Below the pieces are notes generated by a model, which did not search any database, had not been told where the DNA came from, and saw only the letters and a list, made by a program, of their open reading frames with translations. A stretch of 64,000 nt of DNA, taken from Pseudomonas sp. R4-35-07. GTDB lineage: Bacteria; Pseudomonadota; Gammaproteobacteria; Pseudomonadales; Pseudomonadaceae. Below are positions 38,132-46,992 of the stretch, piece after piece. Each line of letters begins with the position of its first letter. Position 1 is the first letter of the stretch. The translations under genes were made by a program, and so were the position numbers. The DNA lies in the NCBI RefSeq assembly GCF_003852235.1, contig NZ_CP027732.1, positions 620,001 to 684,000 on the forward strand, in the 5' to 3' direction.

Positions 38132-41100
38132 GTGTCGATTCATGTCGCGTTGCACCACGTTACGCATTACCGCTACGACCGCGCTGTCGAACTCGGCCCG
38201 CAGATTGTGCGCTTGCGCCCGGCTGCCCACAGCCGCACGCGGATTTTGTCCTATGCGCTGAAAGTGCTGCCCGAGCAGCATTTCATCAACTGGCAGCAAG
38301 ACCCCCAGGGCAACTACCTGGCACGCCTGGTGTTTCCCGAAAAGACTGACCAACTGCGCATCGAAGTCGATCTGGTCGCCGAGATGGCGGTATTCAACCC
38401 CTTCGACTTTTTCCTCGAGCCCTACGCCGAGAACATCCCTTTCAGCTATGCCGCCGATGAGCAGCGCGAGCTGGCGCCTTACCTGGAAACCTTGCCACTG
38501 ACGCCGAAGTTTGCCGCCTACCTGGCCGGCATCGACCGTACGCCGTTGCCGGCCGTGGATTTCCTGGTCGGGCTCAACCAGCGTCTGGCTGCCGATATCG
38601 GCTACCTGATCCGCATGGAACCGGGCGTGCAAACCCCGGAATTCACCCTGGAAAACGCCTCGGGCTCGTGCCGCGATTCGGCCTGGCTGCTGGTGCAACT
38701 GCTGCGCAACCTGGGGCTGGCGGCGCGGTTTGTCTCTGGCTACCTGATCCAGCTCACCGCAGACGTCAAGGCCCTGGACGGCCCCTCCGGTACCGAAGTG
38801 GACTTCACCGATCTGCACGCCTGGTGCGAGGTGTATTTGCCTGGCGCCGGCTGGATCGGCCTGGATGCCACCTCCGGGTTGTTCGCCGGTGAGGGGCATA
38901 TTCCGTTGGCCTGTAGTCCAGATCCGTCGTCCGCCGCACCAATCAGTGGGCTGGTGGAACCGTGCGAGTGCGAATTCACCCACGAAATGTCGGTAGAGCG
39001 GATTTGGGAGGCCCCGAGGGTCACCAAGCCCTACACCGAAGAGCAGTGGCTGGCGATCCAGGCCCTGGGTCGGCAGATCGATGGTGACCTGCTCAGGGAC
39101 GATGTGCGCCTGACCATGGGCGGCGAACCGACATTCGTGTCCATCGACGACCCCGACGGCGCCGAGTGGAACACCGACGCCCTGGGGCCGGACAAGCGCC
39201 GCCTGTCCGCTGAACTGTTCCAGCGCCTGCGCAAGCACTACGCGCCGCAGGGCCTGGTGCACTTCGGCCAGGGCAAGTGGTACCCCGGCGAGCAACTGCC
39301 GCGCTGGTCGCTCAACTGCTACTGGCGCCGCGACGGGGTGCCGATCTGGCACAACAGCGCGCTGATCGCCGATGAGCAAGCAGACTGCGGCGCGGATGGC
39401 CTATTGGCCGGGCGCTTCCTGGCCAGCGTCGCCGAACGCCTCAAGCTGCCGGCGAGCTTTGTGTTCCCGGCGTTCGAAGACAACTTCTACTACCTGTGGC
39501 GCGAGGGGACGCTGCCGCAAAACGTCAGCGCCCAGGACCCGCGCCTGAGTGACGATCTGGAACGCGAACGCCTGCGCAAAGTCTTCGGCCAAGGCTTGGA
39601 TAAAATCATCGGCCAGGTGCTGCCGCTGGCGCGCACTGCCGCCAATGATCGCTGGCAGAGCGGGCGCTGGTACCTGCGCGACGATCACTGTCGCCTGGTG
39701 CCCGGCGATTCGCCGTTGGGTTATCGACTGCCGTTGGCCTCGCAGCCTTGGGTGACGGCAGCGGAATATCCGTTCGTGCATCCGACCGACCCGAATCAGG
39801 ATCAACCGCAACTGCCCAGCACAGCGCAATTGCAAAGCCATGGCGAGCCCGCGCCGAGTGAAGAGCGTGAGCCACAGCTGGATGAATCCGCCGACTGGCT
39901 GACCCGCACCGCGCTGTGTGCCGAAGCACGGGAAGGGCGCCTCTATCTGTTCATGCCGCCGCTGGAGCGCGTGGAAGACTATCTGGAGCTGGTGACGGCC
40001 ATCGAGGCCACCGCTGAAGAACTGCAATGTCCGGTGTTGCTGGAGGGCTATGAGCCGCCGGCCGATACGCGTCTGAGCAACTTTCGCGTCACGCCGGACC
40101 CTGGCGTGATCGAGGTCAACGTGCAGCCGTCCGCCACCTGGGACGAGTTGGTGGAACGCACCGAGTTTCTTTACGAAGAAGCGCGGCAAACCCGCCTGAC
40201 CACGGAAAAATTCATGATCGACGGCCGCCACACTGGCACCGGCGGCGGCAACCATTTCGTGTTGGGCGGCGCGACACCCAAGGACTCACCGTTCCTGCGC
40301 CGGCCCGACCTGCTGCGCAGCTTGATCAGCTACTGGCATAACCATCCATCTCTATCCTATCTGTTTTCCGGCCTGTTTATCGGCCCGACGTCCCAGGCAC
40401 CACGGGTGGATGAAGCGCGCAACGACGCACTGTATGAGCTGGAAATCGCCTTTGCGCAAATGCCCGCGCCGGGCGAAGAATGCCCGCCCTGGCTGGTCGA
40501 CCGGCTGCTGCGCAACCTGCTGATCGACGTGACGGGCAATACCCACCGTGCTGAGTTCTGCATCGACAAGCTCTATTCCCCCGACGGCGCCACCGGCCGT
40601 CTGGGCCTGTTGGAACTGCGCGCGTTTGAGATGCCGCCCCATGCGCGCATGAGCCTCACCCAGCAGTTGCTGTTGCGGGCGCTGGTCGCGCGTTTCTGGC
40701 GTGAACCTTACGCGCCACCGAAGCTGGCGCGCTGGGGCACCGAACTGCATGACCGCTTCCTGCTGCCGCATTTTATCGAACAGGATTTCGCGGATGTGAT
40801 CGCGGAGCTCAACGCCGCCGGTTATCCGCTGCGCGCCGAGTGGTTTGCCGCGCACCTGGCGTTCCGTTTCCCCAAGGTCGGCGACTATGCCGTCAGTGGT
40901 ATCGAGCTGGAACTGCGCCAGGCTCTGGAACCCTGGCATGTGCTGGGCGAGGAGGGCGCGGTGGGCGGCACGGTACGGTATGTGGATTCGTCCCTGGAAC
41001 GCCTGCAGGTGAAGTTGAGCGGCTTGCCGGCGCAACGCTATCTGCTGACCTGCAACGGCATCCCGGTGCCGCTGCAGCCCACCGGCCGCGTCGGCGAGTT

Positions 41101-41422
41101 CGTCGCCGGCGTGCGTTACCGCGCCTGGCAACCGTCCAACTGCTTGCAACCGACCATCGCCGTGCATGCGCCGCTGGTGTTCGATCTGCTGGACACCTGG
41201 ATGCAGCGTTCGCTGGGCGGTTGCCAATACCACGTGGCCCATCCGGGCGGGCGCAATTACGACAGCTTGCCGGTGAATGCCAATGAAGCCGAGAGCCGGC
41301 GGATGGCGCGGTTTTTCCGCTTGGGGCATAGTCCAGGCAAGCTGGACGTACCAACTGTAGTTATCAACGATGAATTGCCAATGACTCTCGATCTGCGGCG
41401 TTTCCCCAATAAAAATGATTGA
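38132..41422 (+). CDS. Large transglutaminase-like protein with DUF2126 domain
   Basis: 1096 residues in two parts. The N-terminal third has a bacterial transglutaminase-like N-terminal domain (HHVTHYRYDRAVELGPQ) and a cysteine-protease-type core with the triad C180 (GSCRDSAW), H229 (LHAWCEVY) and D245 (GLDATSG). The rest matches the DUF2126 type, with LTMGGEPTFVSIDD and TGGGNHFVLGG. No signal peptide. Start: GTG 38132 after AGGAGG, preferred to an ATG at 38090 that would add unrelated residues. Comparative work on ATP-grasp amidoligase systems groups such genes with permuted ATP-grasp and alpha-E proteins as a predicted peptide-synthesis or modification system; the product is unknown. Confidence 0.85.
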   Translation: MSIHVALHHVTHYRYDRAVELGPQIVRLRPAAHSRTRILSYALKVLPEQHFINWQQDPQGNYLARLVFPEKTDQLRIEVDLVAEMAVFNPFDFFLEPYAENIPFSYAADEQRELAPYLETLPLTPKFAAYLAGIDRTPLPAVDFLVGLNQRLAADIGYLIRMEPGVQTPEFTLENASGSCRDSAWLLVQLLRNLGLAARFVSGYLIQLTADVKALDGPSGTEVDFTDLHAWCEVYLPGAGWIGLDATSGLFAGEGHIPLACSPDPSSAAPISGLVEPCECEFTHEMSVERIWEAPRVTKPYTEEQWLAIQALGRQIDGDLLRDDVRLTMGGEPTFVSIDDPDGAEWNTDALGPDKRRLSAELFQRLRKHYAPQGLVHFGQGKWYPGEQLPRWSLNCYWRRDGVPIWHNSALIADEQADCGADGLLAGRFLASVAERLKLPASFVFPAFEDNFYYLWREGTLPQNVSAQDPRLSDDLERERLRKVFGQGLDKIIGQVLPLARTAANDRWQSGRWYLRDDHCRLVPGDSPLGYRLPLASQPWVTAAEYPFVHPTDPNQDQPQLPSTAQLQSHGEPAPSEEREPQLDESADWLTRTALCAEAREGRLYLFMPPLERVEDYLELVTAIEATAEELQCPVLLEGYEPPADTRLSNFRVTPDPGVIEVNVQPSATWDELVERTEFLYEEARQTRLTTEKFMIDGRHTGTGGGNHFVLGGATPKDSPFLRRPDLLRSLISYWHNHPSLSYLFSGLFIGPTSQAPRVDEARNDALYELEIAFAQMPAPGEECPPWLVDRLLRNLLIDVTGNTHRAEFCIDKLYSPDGATGRLGLLELRAFEMPPHARMSLTQQLLLRALVARFWREPYAPPKLARWGTELHDRFLLPHFIEQDFADVIAELNAAGYPLRAEWFAAHLAFRFPKVGDYAVSGIELELRQALEPWHVLGEEGAVGGTVRYVDSSLERLQVKLSGLPAQRYLLTCNGIPVPLQPTGRVGEFVAGVRYRAWQPSNCLQPTIAVHAPLVFDLLDTWMQRSLGGCQYHVAHPGGRNYDSLPVNANEAESRRMARFFRLGHSPGKLDVPTVVINDELPMTLDLRRFPNKND

Positions 41423-41434
41423 GTGCGATCCAAA

Positions 41435-41524
41435 TGTGGGAGGGGGCTTGCTCCCGATGGCGGTCTGTCAGTCAGAATATCTGTTGCTGATGCACCGCAA
41501 TCGGGGGCAAGCCCCCTCCCACAT
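41435..41524. repeat. REP inverted pair (long spacer)
   Basis: Outward-pointing REPs with about 40 bp between, in the gap between the large transglutaminase-like gene and the ATP-grasp gene, both on the plus strand. It may act as a processing or attenuation point inside the operon. Confidence 0.9.
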
Positions 41525-41580
41525 TGGATCGCGGTGAATTTGAGTTAACCTGAGCCCCCCTTGCCTCTGCCGAGCGTTCC

Positions 41581-44067
41581 ATGTCCGATTTGCTCGACCG
41601 TTACCCCCTGACCCCAGGCACCTATCACGAACTGCTGGATGCCAGCGGCGCAGTGCGTGCCCATTGGCAGCGCCTGCTCGACCACCTGCAACGCAGCACG
41701 CCGGCCCAACTGGCCCAGCGCCAGGCATTGCTGACCCGGCAGATTCAGGAAAACGGCGTGACCTACAACGTCTACGCCGACCCCAAGGGCGCCGACCGTC
41801 CATGGGAACTGGACCTGTTGCCCCATGTGCTGGCCGCTGATGAGTGGCAGCACCTGTCGGCCGGTATTGCCCAGCGGGCGCGTCTGCTCAATGCCGTCCT
41901 CGCCGACCTCTATGGCCCGCAGCGCCTGATCAAAGAAGGCCTGCTGCCCGCCGAGCTGGTCTTCGGCCACAACAACTTTCTCTGGCCGTGCCAGGGTATC
42001 CAGCCGCCGGACGGGACCTTTCTGCACCTGTTCGCCGTTGACCTGGCCCGCACGCCGGATGGTCGCTGGTGGGTGACCGCCGACCGAACCCAAGCCCCCT
42101 CGGGCGCCGGTTATGCCCTGGAAAACCGTACCATCGTGTCCCGCGCCTTCCCGGATTTGTATCGTGACCTGCAGGTGCAACACCTCACCGGTTTCTTCCG
42201 CACCCTCCAGGACACCTTGGCCCGCCAGGCGCCCGGCGATGACCAGCCGCCGCTGATCGTGTTGCTCACGCCGGGGCGCTTCAACGAAAGCTATTTCGAA
42301 CATCTCTACCTCGCCCGTCAGCTCGGTTACCCGCTGGTGGAAGGCGGCGACCTCACCGTGCGCGACAGCACGGTATTCCTCAAAACCCTCAGTGGCCTGC
42401 GCCGCGTAAACGCGATCATGCGTCGCCTGGACGACGACTTTTGCGACCCCCTGGAGCTGCGCACCGATTCGGCCCTCGGCGTACCCGGCCTGCTCGATGC
42501 CGTGCGCCAAGGCAACGTACTGGTGGCCAATGCCCTGGGCAGTGGCGTGCTGGAGTCGCCGGGGTTGCTCGGTTTCCTGCCGAAGATCAACGAATTTTTA
42601 TTTGGTGAAGCACTGATCCTGCCGTCCATCGCCACCTGGTGGTGCGGCGAGGCGCCGGTGCTGGCCGAGGCGCTGGAAAAGCTGCCGCAGTTGCTGATCA
42701 AACCGGCGTTCCCTTCACAAAGTTTCGCTCCGGTATTCGGTCGCGACCTGAACGCCGAACAACGCCAGGCCCTGGCCGAACGCATGCGCGCGCGGCCCTA
42801 CGCCTACGTCGCCCAGGAGTTGGCGCAGCTGTCTCAGGCGCCGGTGTGGCACACCGTGGATGACCACTTGCAACACCGCGCCATCGGCATGCGCGTATAC
42901 GCCGTGGCCAGTGACGACGGCTACCGCGTACTGCCCGGCGGCTTGACCCGCGTGGCCGCTGACGCCGACGCCGAAGTGGTGTCGATGCAGCGCGGCGGTG
43001 CGAGCAAGGACACCTGGGTGCTCGGTGAACGTGCCCCCGGTGGCGAGCAATGGCGCGCCCAGCGCGCGATAGGCGCACACGACCTGGTGCGCCGCGATCC
43101 GTATCTGCCGTCACGCGTGGTAGAAAACCTGTTCTGGTTTGGCCGTTATTGCGAGCGCTGTGATGACAGCGCGCGCTGGCTGCGTATCGTGCTGGCGCGC
43201 TATGTCGACGGCGACGATCCGTTGGCGCTGCAGGCGGCGGTAGAGCTGGGTGAGAGCCTGCGATTGTTGCCGGATGAAGGGGCGCTTCCCGAACGCTTGC
43301 TGGCCGCGTTGCTCGGCGATGATTGGCCGTCGAGCCTGCGCGCCAATTTGCAGCGTTTGCAGTGGGCGGCGTCCCAGGTGCGCGGCAAGTTGTCCCGGGA
43401 AAACTGGCAGGCCCTGGTGGAACTGCAACGCGAAGCCATGGAGTTGGAGAGCGAAACCCCAGACTTCGGTCAACTGCTGGATTTCCTCAACCGCCTGGTG
43501 ATGTCCCTGGCGGCGCTGTCGGGGTTTGCCCTGGACGACATGACCCGCGATGAAGGCTGGCGCTTCTTGATGATGGGCCGGCGTATCGAGCGCCTGCAGT
43601 TTCTCAGCAGCAGCCTTGCCGCGTTCCTGCGCGGTGTGGCGGTATTCGATCAGGCGGGGTTGGAGTGGTTGCTGGAGCTGGGCAACAGCAGCATCACCTA
43701 CCGCTCGCGTTACCTGGCAGTGCCGCAACTGATTCCGGTGCTCGACCTGCTGTTGCTCGACGAGCAGAACCCCCATGCGGTGCTGTTCCAGCTGAAACTG
43801 GTGAGTCGTACCTTGCGGCGCTTGAACGATGATTTCGGCGTGCCACGGGAAACCGGCCTCGGGCCGTTGGTGGAGCAGTTGGCGCGCTTTGACCTGGGTT
43901 GCCTGGAGAACCCGCTGTTCGGCGAATCCAGCGTGCGTGCCGCGCTGGATGGCCTGGCCGACCTGCTGCAAGCGGTGGCCGATGAGAGTGGGCAAGTGTC
44001 GGATCGCCTGGCCTTGCGTCACTTTGCCCATGTGGATGATGTCAGCCAGCAAACGGTGTCGGTGTGA
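41581..44067 (+). CDS. Circularly permuted ATP-grasp / alpha-E domain fusion protein
   Basis: 828 residues. The N-terminal part (to about 480) is a circularly permuted type-2 ATP-grasp domain (DUF404/DUF407), with GHNNFLWPCQGIQPPDG, YPLVEGGDLTVRD, MRRLDDDFCDPLELR and LPSIATWWCG. ATP-grasp enzymes form amide or peptide bonds through acyl-phosphates. The C-terminal part (about 510-820) is an alpha-E (DUF403) helical domain (VVENLFWFGRYCERCDD, MMGRRIERLQF). In many genomes the two domains are separate genes; here they are fused. The stop overlaps the next transglutaminase start by 1 nt. Substrate unknown. Confidence 0.87.
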   Translation: MSDLLDRYPLTPGTYHELLDASGAVRAHWQRLLDHLQRSTPAQLAQRQALLTRQIQENGVTYNVYADPKGADRPWELDLLPHVLAADEWQHLSAGIAQRARLLNAVLADLYGPQRLIKEGLLPAELVFGHNNFLWPCQGIQPPDGTFLHLFAVDLARTPDGRWWVTADRTQAPSGAGYALENRTIVSRAFPDLYRDLQVQHLTGFFRTLQDTLARQAPGDDQPPLIVLLTPGRFNESYFEHLYLARQLGYPLVEGGDLTVRDSTVFLKTLSGLRRVNAIMRRLDDDFCDPLELRTDSALGVPGLLDAVRQGNVLVANALGSGVLESPGLLGFLPKINEFLFGEALILPSIATWWCGEAPVLAEALEKLPQLLIKPAFPSQSFAPVFGRDLNAEQRQALAERMRARPYAYVAQELAQLSQAPVWHTVDDHLQHRAIGMRVYAVASDDGYRVLPGGLTRVAADADAEVVSMQRGGASKDTWVLGERAPGGEQWRAQRAIGAHDLVRRDPYLPSRVVENLFWFGRYCERCDDSARWLRIVLARYVDGDDPLALQAAVELGESLRLLPDEGALPERLLAALLGDDWPSSLRANLQRLQWAASQVRGKLSRENWQALVELQREAMELESETPDFGQLLDFLNRLVMSLAALSGFALDDMTRDEGWRFLMMGRRIERLQFLSSSLAAFLRGVAVFDQAGLEWLLELGNSSITYRSRYLAVPQLIPVLDLLLLDEQNPHAVLFQLKLVSRTLRRLNDDFGVPRETGLGPLVEQLARFDLGCLENPLFGESSVRAALDGLADLLQAVADESGQVSDRLALRHFAHVDDVSQQTVSV

Positions 44068-44957
44068 TGAGTGCGCGCTATCAGATTTTCCATGACACCC
44101 ATTATCACTACGACAGCCCGGTGTCCCTGGCCCAGCAGCTGGCGCATTTATGGCCACGGCCCTGTGCGTGGCAGCGCTGCACCTGGCAAACCCTGGATAT
44201 CAGCCCGCAGCCTTCTTCACGCCGCGATGAACTGGACGTGTTCGGCAACCCGATCACGCGCCTGGCGTTCGAGCGGCCCCATGATGAACTGCTGGTCAAT
44301 GCCGGGCTGACCGTGGAAGTGCTGACGCGGCCCGCATTGGATTTCCAGCAATCGCCGCCGTGGGACCGCACCCGTGACAGCCTCACCTACAGCAGCCAAT
44401 CGCTGTCGCTGGAGGTGATCGAAGCCTGCCGCTACCGCTTCGAATCGCCTTACGTGCATCTGAAAAAAACCTTCGTCGAATTCTCCGAAAGCTGCTTCCC
44501 GCCTGGCGCGCCTTTGTTGATGGGCGTGCAGGCGCTGATGCAAAAGATCTTCAGCGAATTCACCTTTGATGCCGAAGCCACGCAGGTCGCCACGCCGCTG
44601 GTGGAAGTACTGGAGCGCCGTCGCGGCGTGTGCCAGGACTTCGCCCACCTGATGCTCGCCTGCCTGCGTTCGCGGGGGCTGGCGGCACGCTATATCAGCG
44701 GCTACCTGCTGACCCAGCCACCGCCCGGCCAGCCACGGCTGATCGGCGCCGATGCGTCGCACGCGTGGGTGTCGGTGTTCTGCCCGGAGTCGGGCTGGGT
44801 GGATTTCGATCCAACGAATAATGTGCAGCCGGCGCTGGAGCACATCACCCTGGCGTGGGGCCGGGATTTTTCCGATGTGTCGCCGTTGCGAGGGGTGATC
44901 CTGGGAGGAGGGAGCCATGACCCGGAGGTGCGGGTGACGGTGATGCCGCTGATGTAA
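44067..44957 (+). CDS. Transglutaminase-like protein (small partner)
   Basis: 296 residues with the bacterial transglutaminase-like N-terminal domain (IFHDTHYHYDSPVSLAQQ) and a core with triad C189 (RRGVCQDFAH), H232 (ASHAWVSVF) and D248 (WVDFDPTNN). These proteins are usually proteases or amidases rather than true cross-linkers. The ATG at 44067 overlaps the TGA of the ATP-grasp gene; a GTG one codon earlier is less likely. With the two genes upstream it completes the ATP-grasp/alpha-E/transglutaminase set. Confidence 0.88.
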   Translation: MSARYQIFHDTHYHYDSPVSLAQQLAHLWPRPCAWQRCTWQTLDISPQPSSRRDELDVFGNPITRLAFERPHDELLVNAGLTVEVLTRPALDFQQSPPWDRTRDSLTYSSQSLSLEVIEACRYRFESPYVHLKKTFVEFSESCFPPGAPLLMGVQALMQKIFSEFTFDAEATQVATPLVEVLERRRGVCQDFAHLMLACLRSRGLAARYISGYLLTQPPPGQPRLIGADASHAWVSVFCPESGWVDFDPTNNVQPALEHITLAWGRDFSDVSPLRGVILGGGSHDPEVRVTVMPLM

Positions 44958-44960
44958 CGG

Positions 44961-45070
44961 GATCGTTCCCACGCTCTGCGTGGGAACGCCTGCGGTGACG
45001 CTCAGCGTCACTGTGCGCCGGGACGCGGAACGTCCAAGGCTGCATTCCCACGCAGAGCGTGGGAACGATC
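44961..45070. repeat. Long palindromic repeat (GTTCCCACGC family)
   Basis: About 110 bp with ends GATCGTTCCCACGCTCTGCG and its inverse CGCAGAGCGTGGGAACGATC, and inner arms around TGACGCTCAGCGTCA and GGACGCGGAACGTCC. It lies between convergent genes and could terminate both. Related copies are at 59452 and 61791, with a half copy at 1306. Confidence 0.9.
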
Positions 45071-45072
45071 AA

Positions 45073-45255
45073 TTATTCAGCCGGGTCTTTCGGTGTTTCA
45101 GTCTCGTCTGCTGCCACTTCACCTTCCGCATCCGGGTTCAGTGCTCCAGCCTCTTCATCTGCAGCGGCTTTCTTGCGTTGCAGCTTTTCCTCTTTCTTCT
45201 GTTCCTTGGCCAAGTCTCTCTGACGTTTGGCGAAGGAGTAATTAGGTTTGGCCAT
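45073..45255 (-). CDS. Small highly charged protein, unknown function
   Basis: 60 residues: a basic first half (MAKPNYSFAKRQRDLAKEQ then lysine/glutamate repeats) and an acidic second half rich in Glu, Asp and Ala ending KDPAE. The composition suggests a coiled or disordered protein with no membrane segment. The start ATG at 45255 follows AGAGGATC. Similar short proteins occur in pseudomonads as conserved hypotheticals. It converges on the transglutaminase operon across the palindromic repeat. Function unknown. Confidence 0.65.
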   Translation of the reverse strand: MAKPNYSFAKRQRDLAKEQKKEEKLQRKKAAADEEAGALNPDAEGEVAADETETPKDPAE

Positions 45256-45588
45256 GGGCGATCCTCTAGGGTACGAAGGTGAGGGTGGGCGGCGCGCGGC
45301 TGCCTTGGGTCGCTATGGTAGCAGCTTAGCAGCGCGCTTGGCCTTCACTTACCGTTGGCGTAAGCGGCCAGCAGGCCGTTGAACAGTTGGTTGAGGTGCA
45401 TGGCTCAGGCTCCAAGGGGGGATGGGCCGATCATATTCGGTTGCCGCGACGTTGGCTGGTAGATTGTATTGATCAGTCTGATAGCCTAAAGTTGTATACA
45501 ATCTGTTGATGCAGATCATAAGAACTCACGCCTGATTGAGGCACCCTTGTCGCCATACGCGTTATTCAACCCTGCCTTGGAGATTCAC
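45256..45588. other. Gap between the small charged gene and azurin
   Basis: 333 bp. It holds the azurin promoter region (ANR site at 45506-45519) and a possible 18-codon minus-strand frame at 45345-45401 (MHLNQLFNGLLAAYANGK), which could be a leader peptide or a gene remnant. No other gene is visible. Confidence 0.4.
45506..45519 (+). promoter_or_regulatory. Probable ANR/FNR-type site upstream of azurin
   Basis: TTGATGCAGATCAT matches the ANR/FNR consensus TTGAT-N4-ATCAA at 9 of 10 fixed positions, about 70 bp before the azu start. Azurin of P. aeruginosa is known to be ANR-controlled, so induction at low oxygen is likely. Confidence 0.65.
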
Positions 45589-46035
45589 ATGTTCGCCAAA
45601 CTCGTTGCTGTTTCCCTGCTGACTCTGGCTAGCGGCCAGTTGCTTGCCGCAGAGTGCAAGGTCACTGTCGACTCCACCGACCAGATGTCGTTCAACACCA
45701 AAGAAATCACCATCGACAAGAGCTGCAAGCAGTTCACCGTTGAGCTGACTCACTCTGGCAGCCTGCCGAAAAACGTCATGGGCCATAACTGGGTGCTGAC
45801 CAGCGCCGCCAACATGCAGCCAGTTGCAACCGACGGCATGGCCGCTGGTATTGACAAGGACTACCTGAAAGCCGATGACGACCGCATCATTGCCCACACC
45901 AAAATCATTGGTGCCGGCGAGAAAGATTCGGTGACCTTTGATGTGTCCAAACTGACGGCGGGCACGGACTACATGTTCTTTTGCTCGTTCCCAGGCCATA
46001 TTTCAATGATGAAAGGTACTGTGGTCGTCAAATAA
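45589..46035 (+). CDS. azu: Azurin
   Basis: Azurin is a periplasmic blue copper protein that carries electrons in respiration, notably to nitrite reductase or cytochrome peroxidase. The 148-residue precursor has a 20-residue signal peptide ([20 protein letters not shown]) and a mature 128-residue protein starting AECKVTVD. Copper ligands are visible: His in MGHNW (His46), then Cys, His and Met in [10 protein letters not shown] (Cys112, His117, Met121); the Cys3-Cys26 disulphide is also present. The ATG at 45589 follows TTGGAGA. A probable ANR site lies upstream. Confidence 0.97.
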   Translation: MFAKLVAVSLLTLASGQLLAAECKVTVDSTDQMSFNTKEITIDKSCKQFTVELTHSGSLPKNVMGHNWVLTSAANMQPVATDGMAAGIDKDYLKADDDRIIAHTKIIGAGEKDSVTFDVSKLTAGTDYMFFCSFPGHISMMKGTVVVK

Positions 46036-46051
46036 GACCGCGTTATCGTTC

Positions 46052-46126
46052 ATCGGGGGCAAGCCCCCTCCCACATTTGAATGTATTCACAAATCAAAGT
46101 GTGGGAGGGGGCTTGCCCCCGATGGC
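46052..46126. repeat. REP inverted pair (short spacer)
   Basis: Inward-pointing REPs (CATCGGGGGCAAGCCCCC and GGGGGCTTGCCCCCGATGG) with about 25 bp between, between convergent azu and nadE. Confidence 0.9.
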
Positions 46127-46161
46127 ATTCTGACAATCAACGCAAAACTACCTGCCTCACC

Positions 46162-46989
46162 TCAAGGCGCAAACGGCATCACGCGCTTGTGCTCAGTCTT
46201 GCGGTACGTCTCGCAAATAATCCTGAACGCCTCCTCCCGCAACGGCTCGCCGTGCAGGAACGCATCGATCTCGGCATAGGTCACGCCATGTGACGCTTCG
46301 TCCGGCTTGCCCGGCGACAGGTCTTCCAGGTCGGCGGTCGGCACTTTCTCCACCAACGACTCCGGCGCGCCGAAATGCCGCGCAATCGCCCGCACCTGGT
46401 TTTTCACCAGCCCGCTCAGCGGCGCCAGGTCGCAGGCGCCGTCACCGAACTTGGTGAAAAAGCCCATGACCGCTTCCGCCGCATGGTCGGTACCGATCAC
46501 CAGCCCACCGGCCGCGCCCGCGATTGTGTACTGCGCGACCATACGCATGCGCGCCTTGGTGTTGCCCAGCACGAAGTCGCGGGATGCTACCGGTTTGCCC
46601 TCGAACGCCGCGACTTCATTGGCCAGGGCTTTGACCGCCGGGCCGATGTTGACGGTATGGCGCTCGTCCGGTTCGATGAAGTCCACCGACGCCTGGGCTT
46701 CGAGTTCGTCGAACTGGGTTTCGTAGGGCAGGCGCACGGCGATAAACCGATAGGCCTCGTCGCCGCTGCTGGCGCGCAGTTCCTGCACGGCGCGCTGGGC
46801 CAAGAGGCCTGCGGTCAGGGAGTCGACACCGCCACTGATGCCCAGTACCAACGACTTGAGCCCGGAATTGCGCAGGCAGTCCTGAATAAAAGCCACGCGC
46901 CTGGCGACTTCTGCCTCAAGGGCGGCCTGGTCTTTGAACGGCGCTTGCACCTTGAGCTGCTGCGCAATCTCACGCTGTACGGCTTGCAT
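46162..46989 (-). CDS. nadE: NH3-dependent NAD(+) synthetase
   Basis: NadE converts deamido-NAD to NAD with ATP and ammonia. The 275-residue single-domain form lacks the glutaminase domain of larger NadE enzymes. It shows the N-type ATP pyrophosphatase P-loop [17 protein letters not shown] (about residues 45-61), [41 protein letters not shown] and the C-terminal KRVMPFAP. It lies 3 bp downstream of pncB on the same strand, forming a two-gene NAD salvage operon. Confidence 0.96.
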   Translation of the reverse strand: MQAVQREIAQQLKVQAPFKDQAALEAEVARRVAFIQDCLRNSGLKSLVLGISGGVDSLTAGLLAQRAVQELRASSGDEAYRFIAVRLPYETQFDELEAQASVDFIEPDERHTVNIGPAVKALANEVAAFEGKPVASRDFVLGNTKARMRMVAQYTIAGAAGGLVIGTDHAAEAVMGFFTKFGDGACDLAPLSGLVKNQVRAIARHFGAPESLVEKVPTADLEDLSPGKPDEASHGVTYAEIDAFLHGEPLREEAFRIICETYRKTEHKRVMPFAP

Positions 46990-46992
46990 GAT

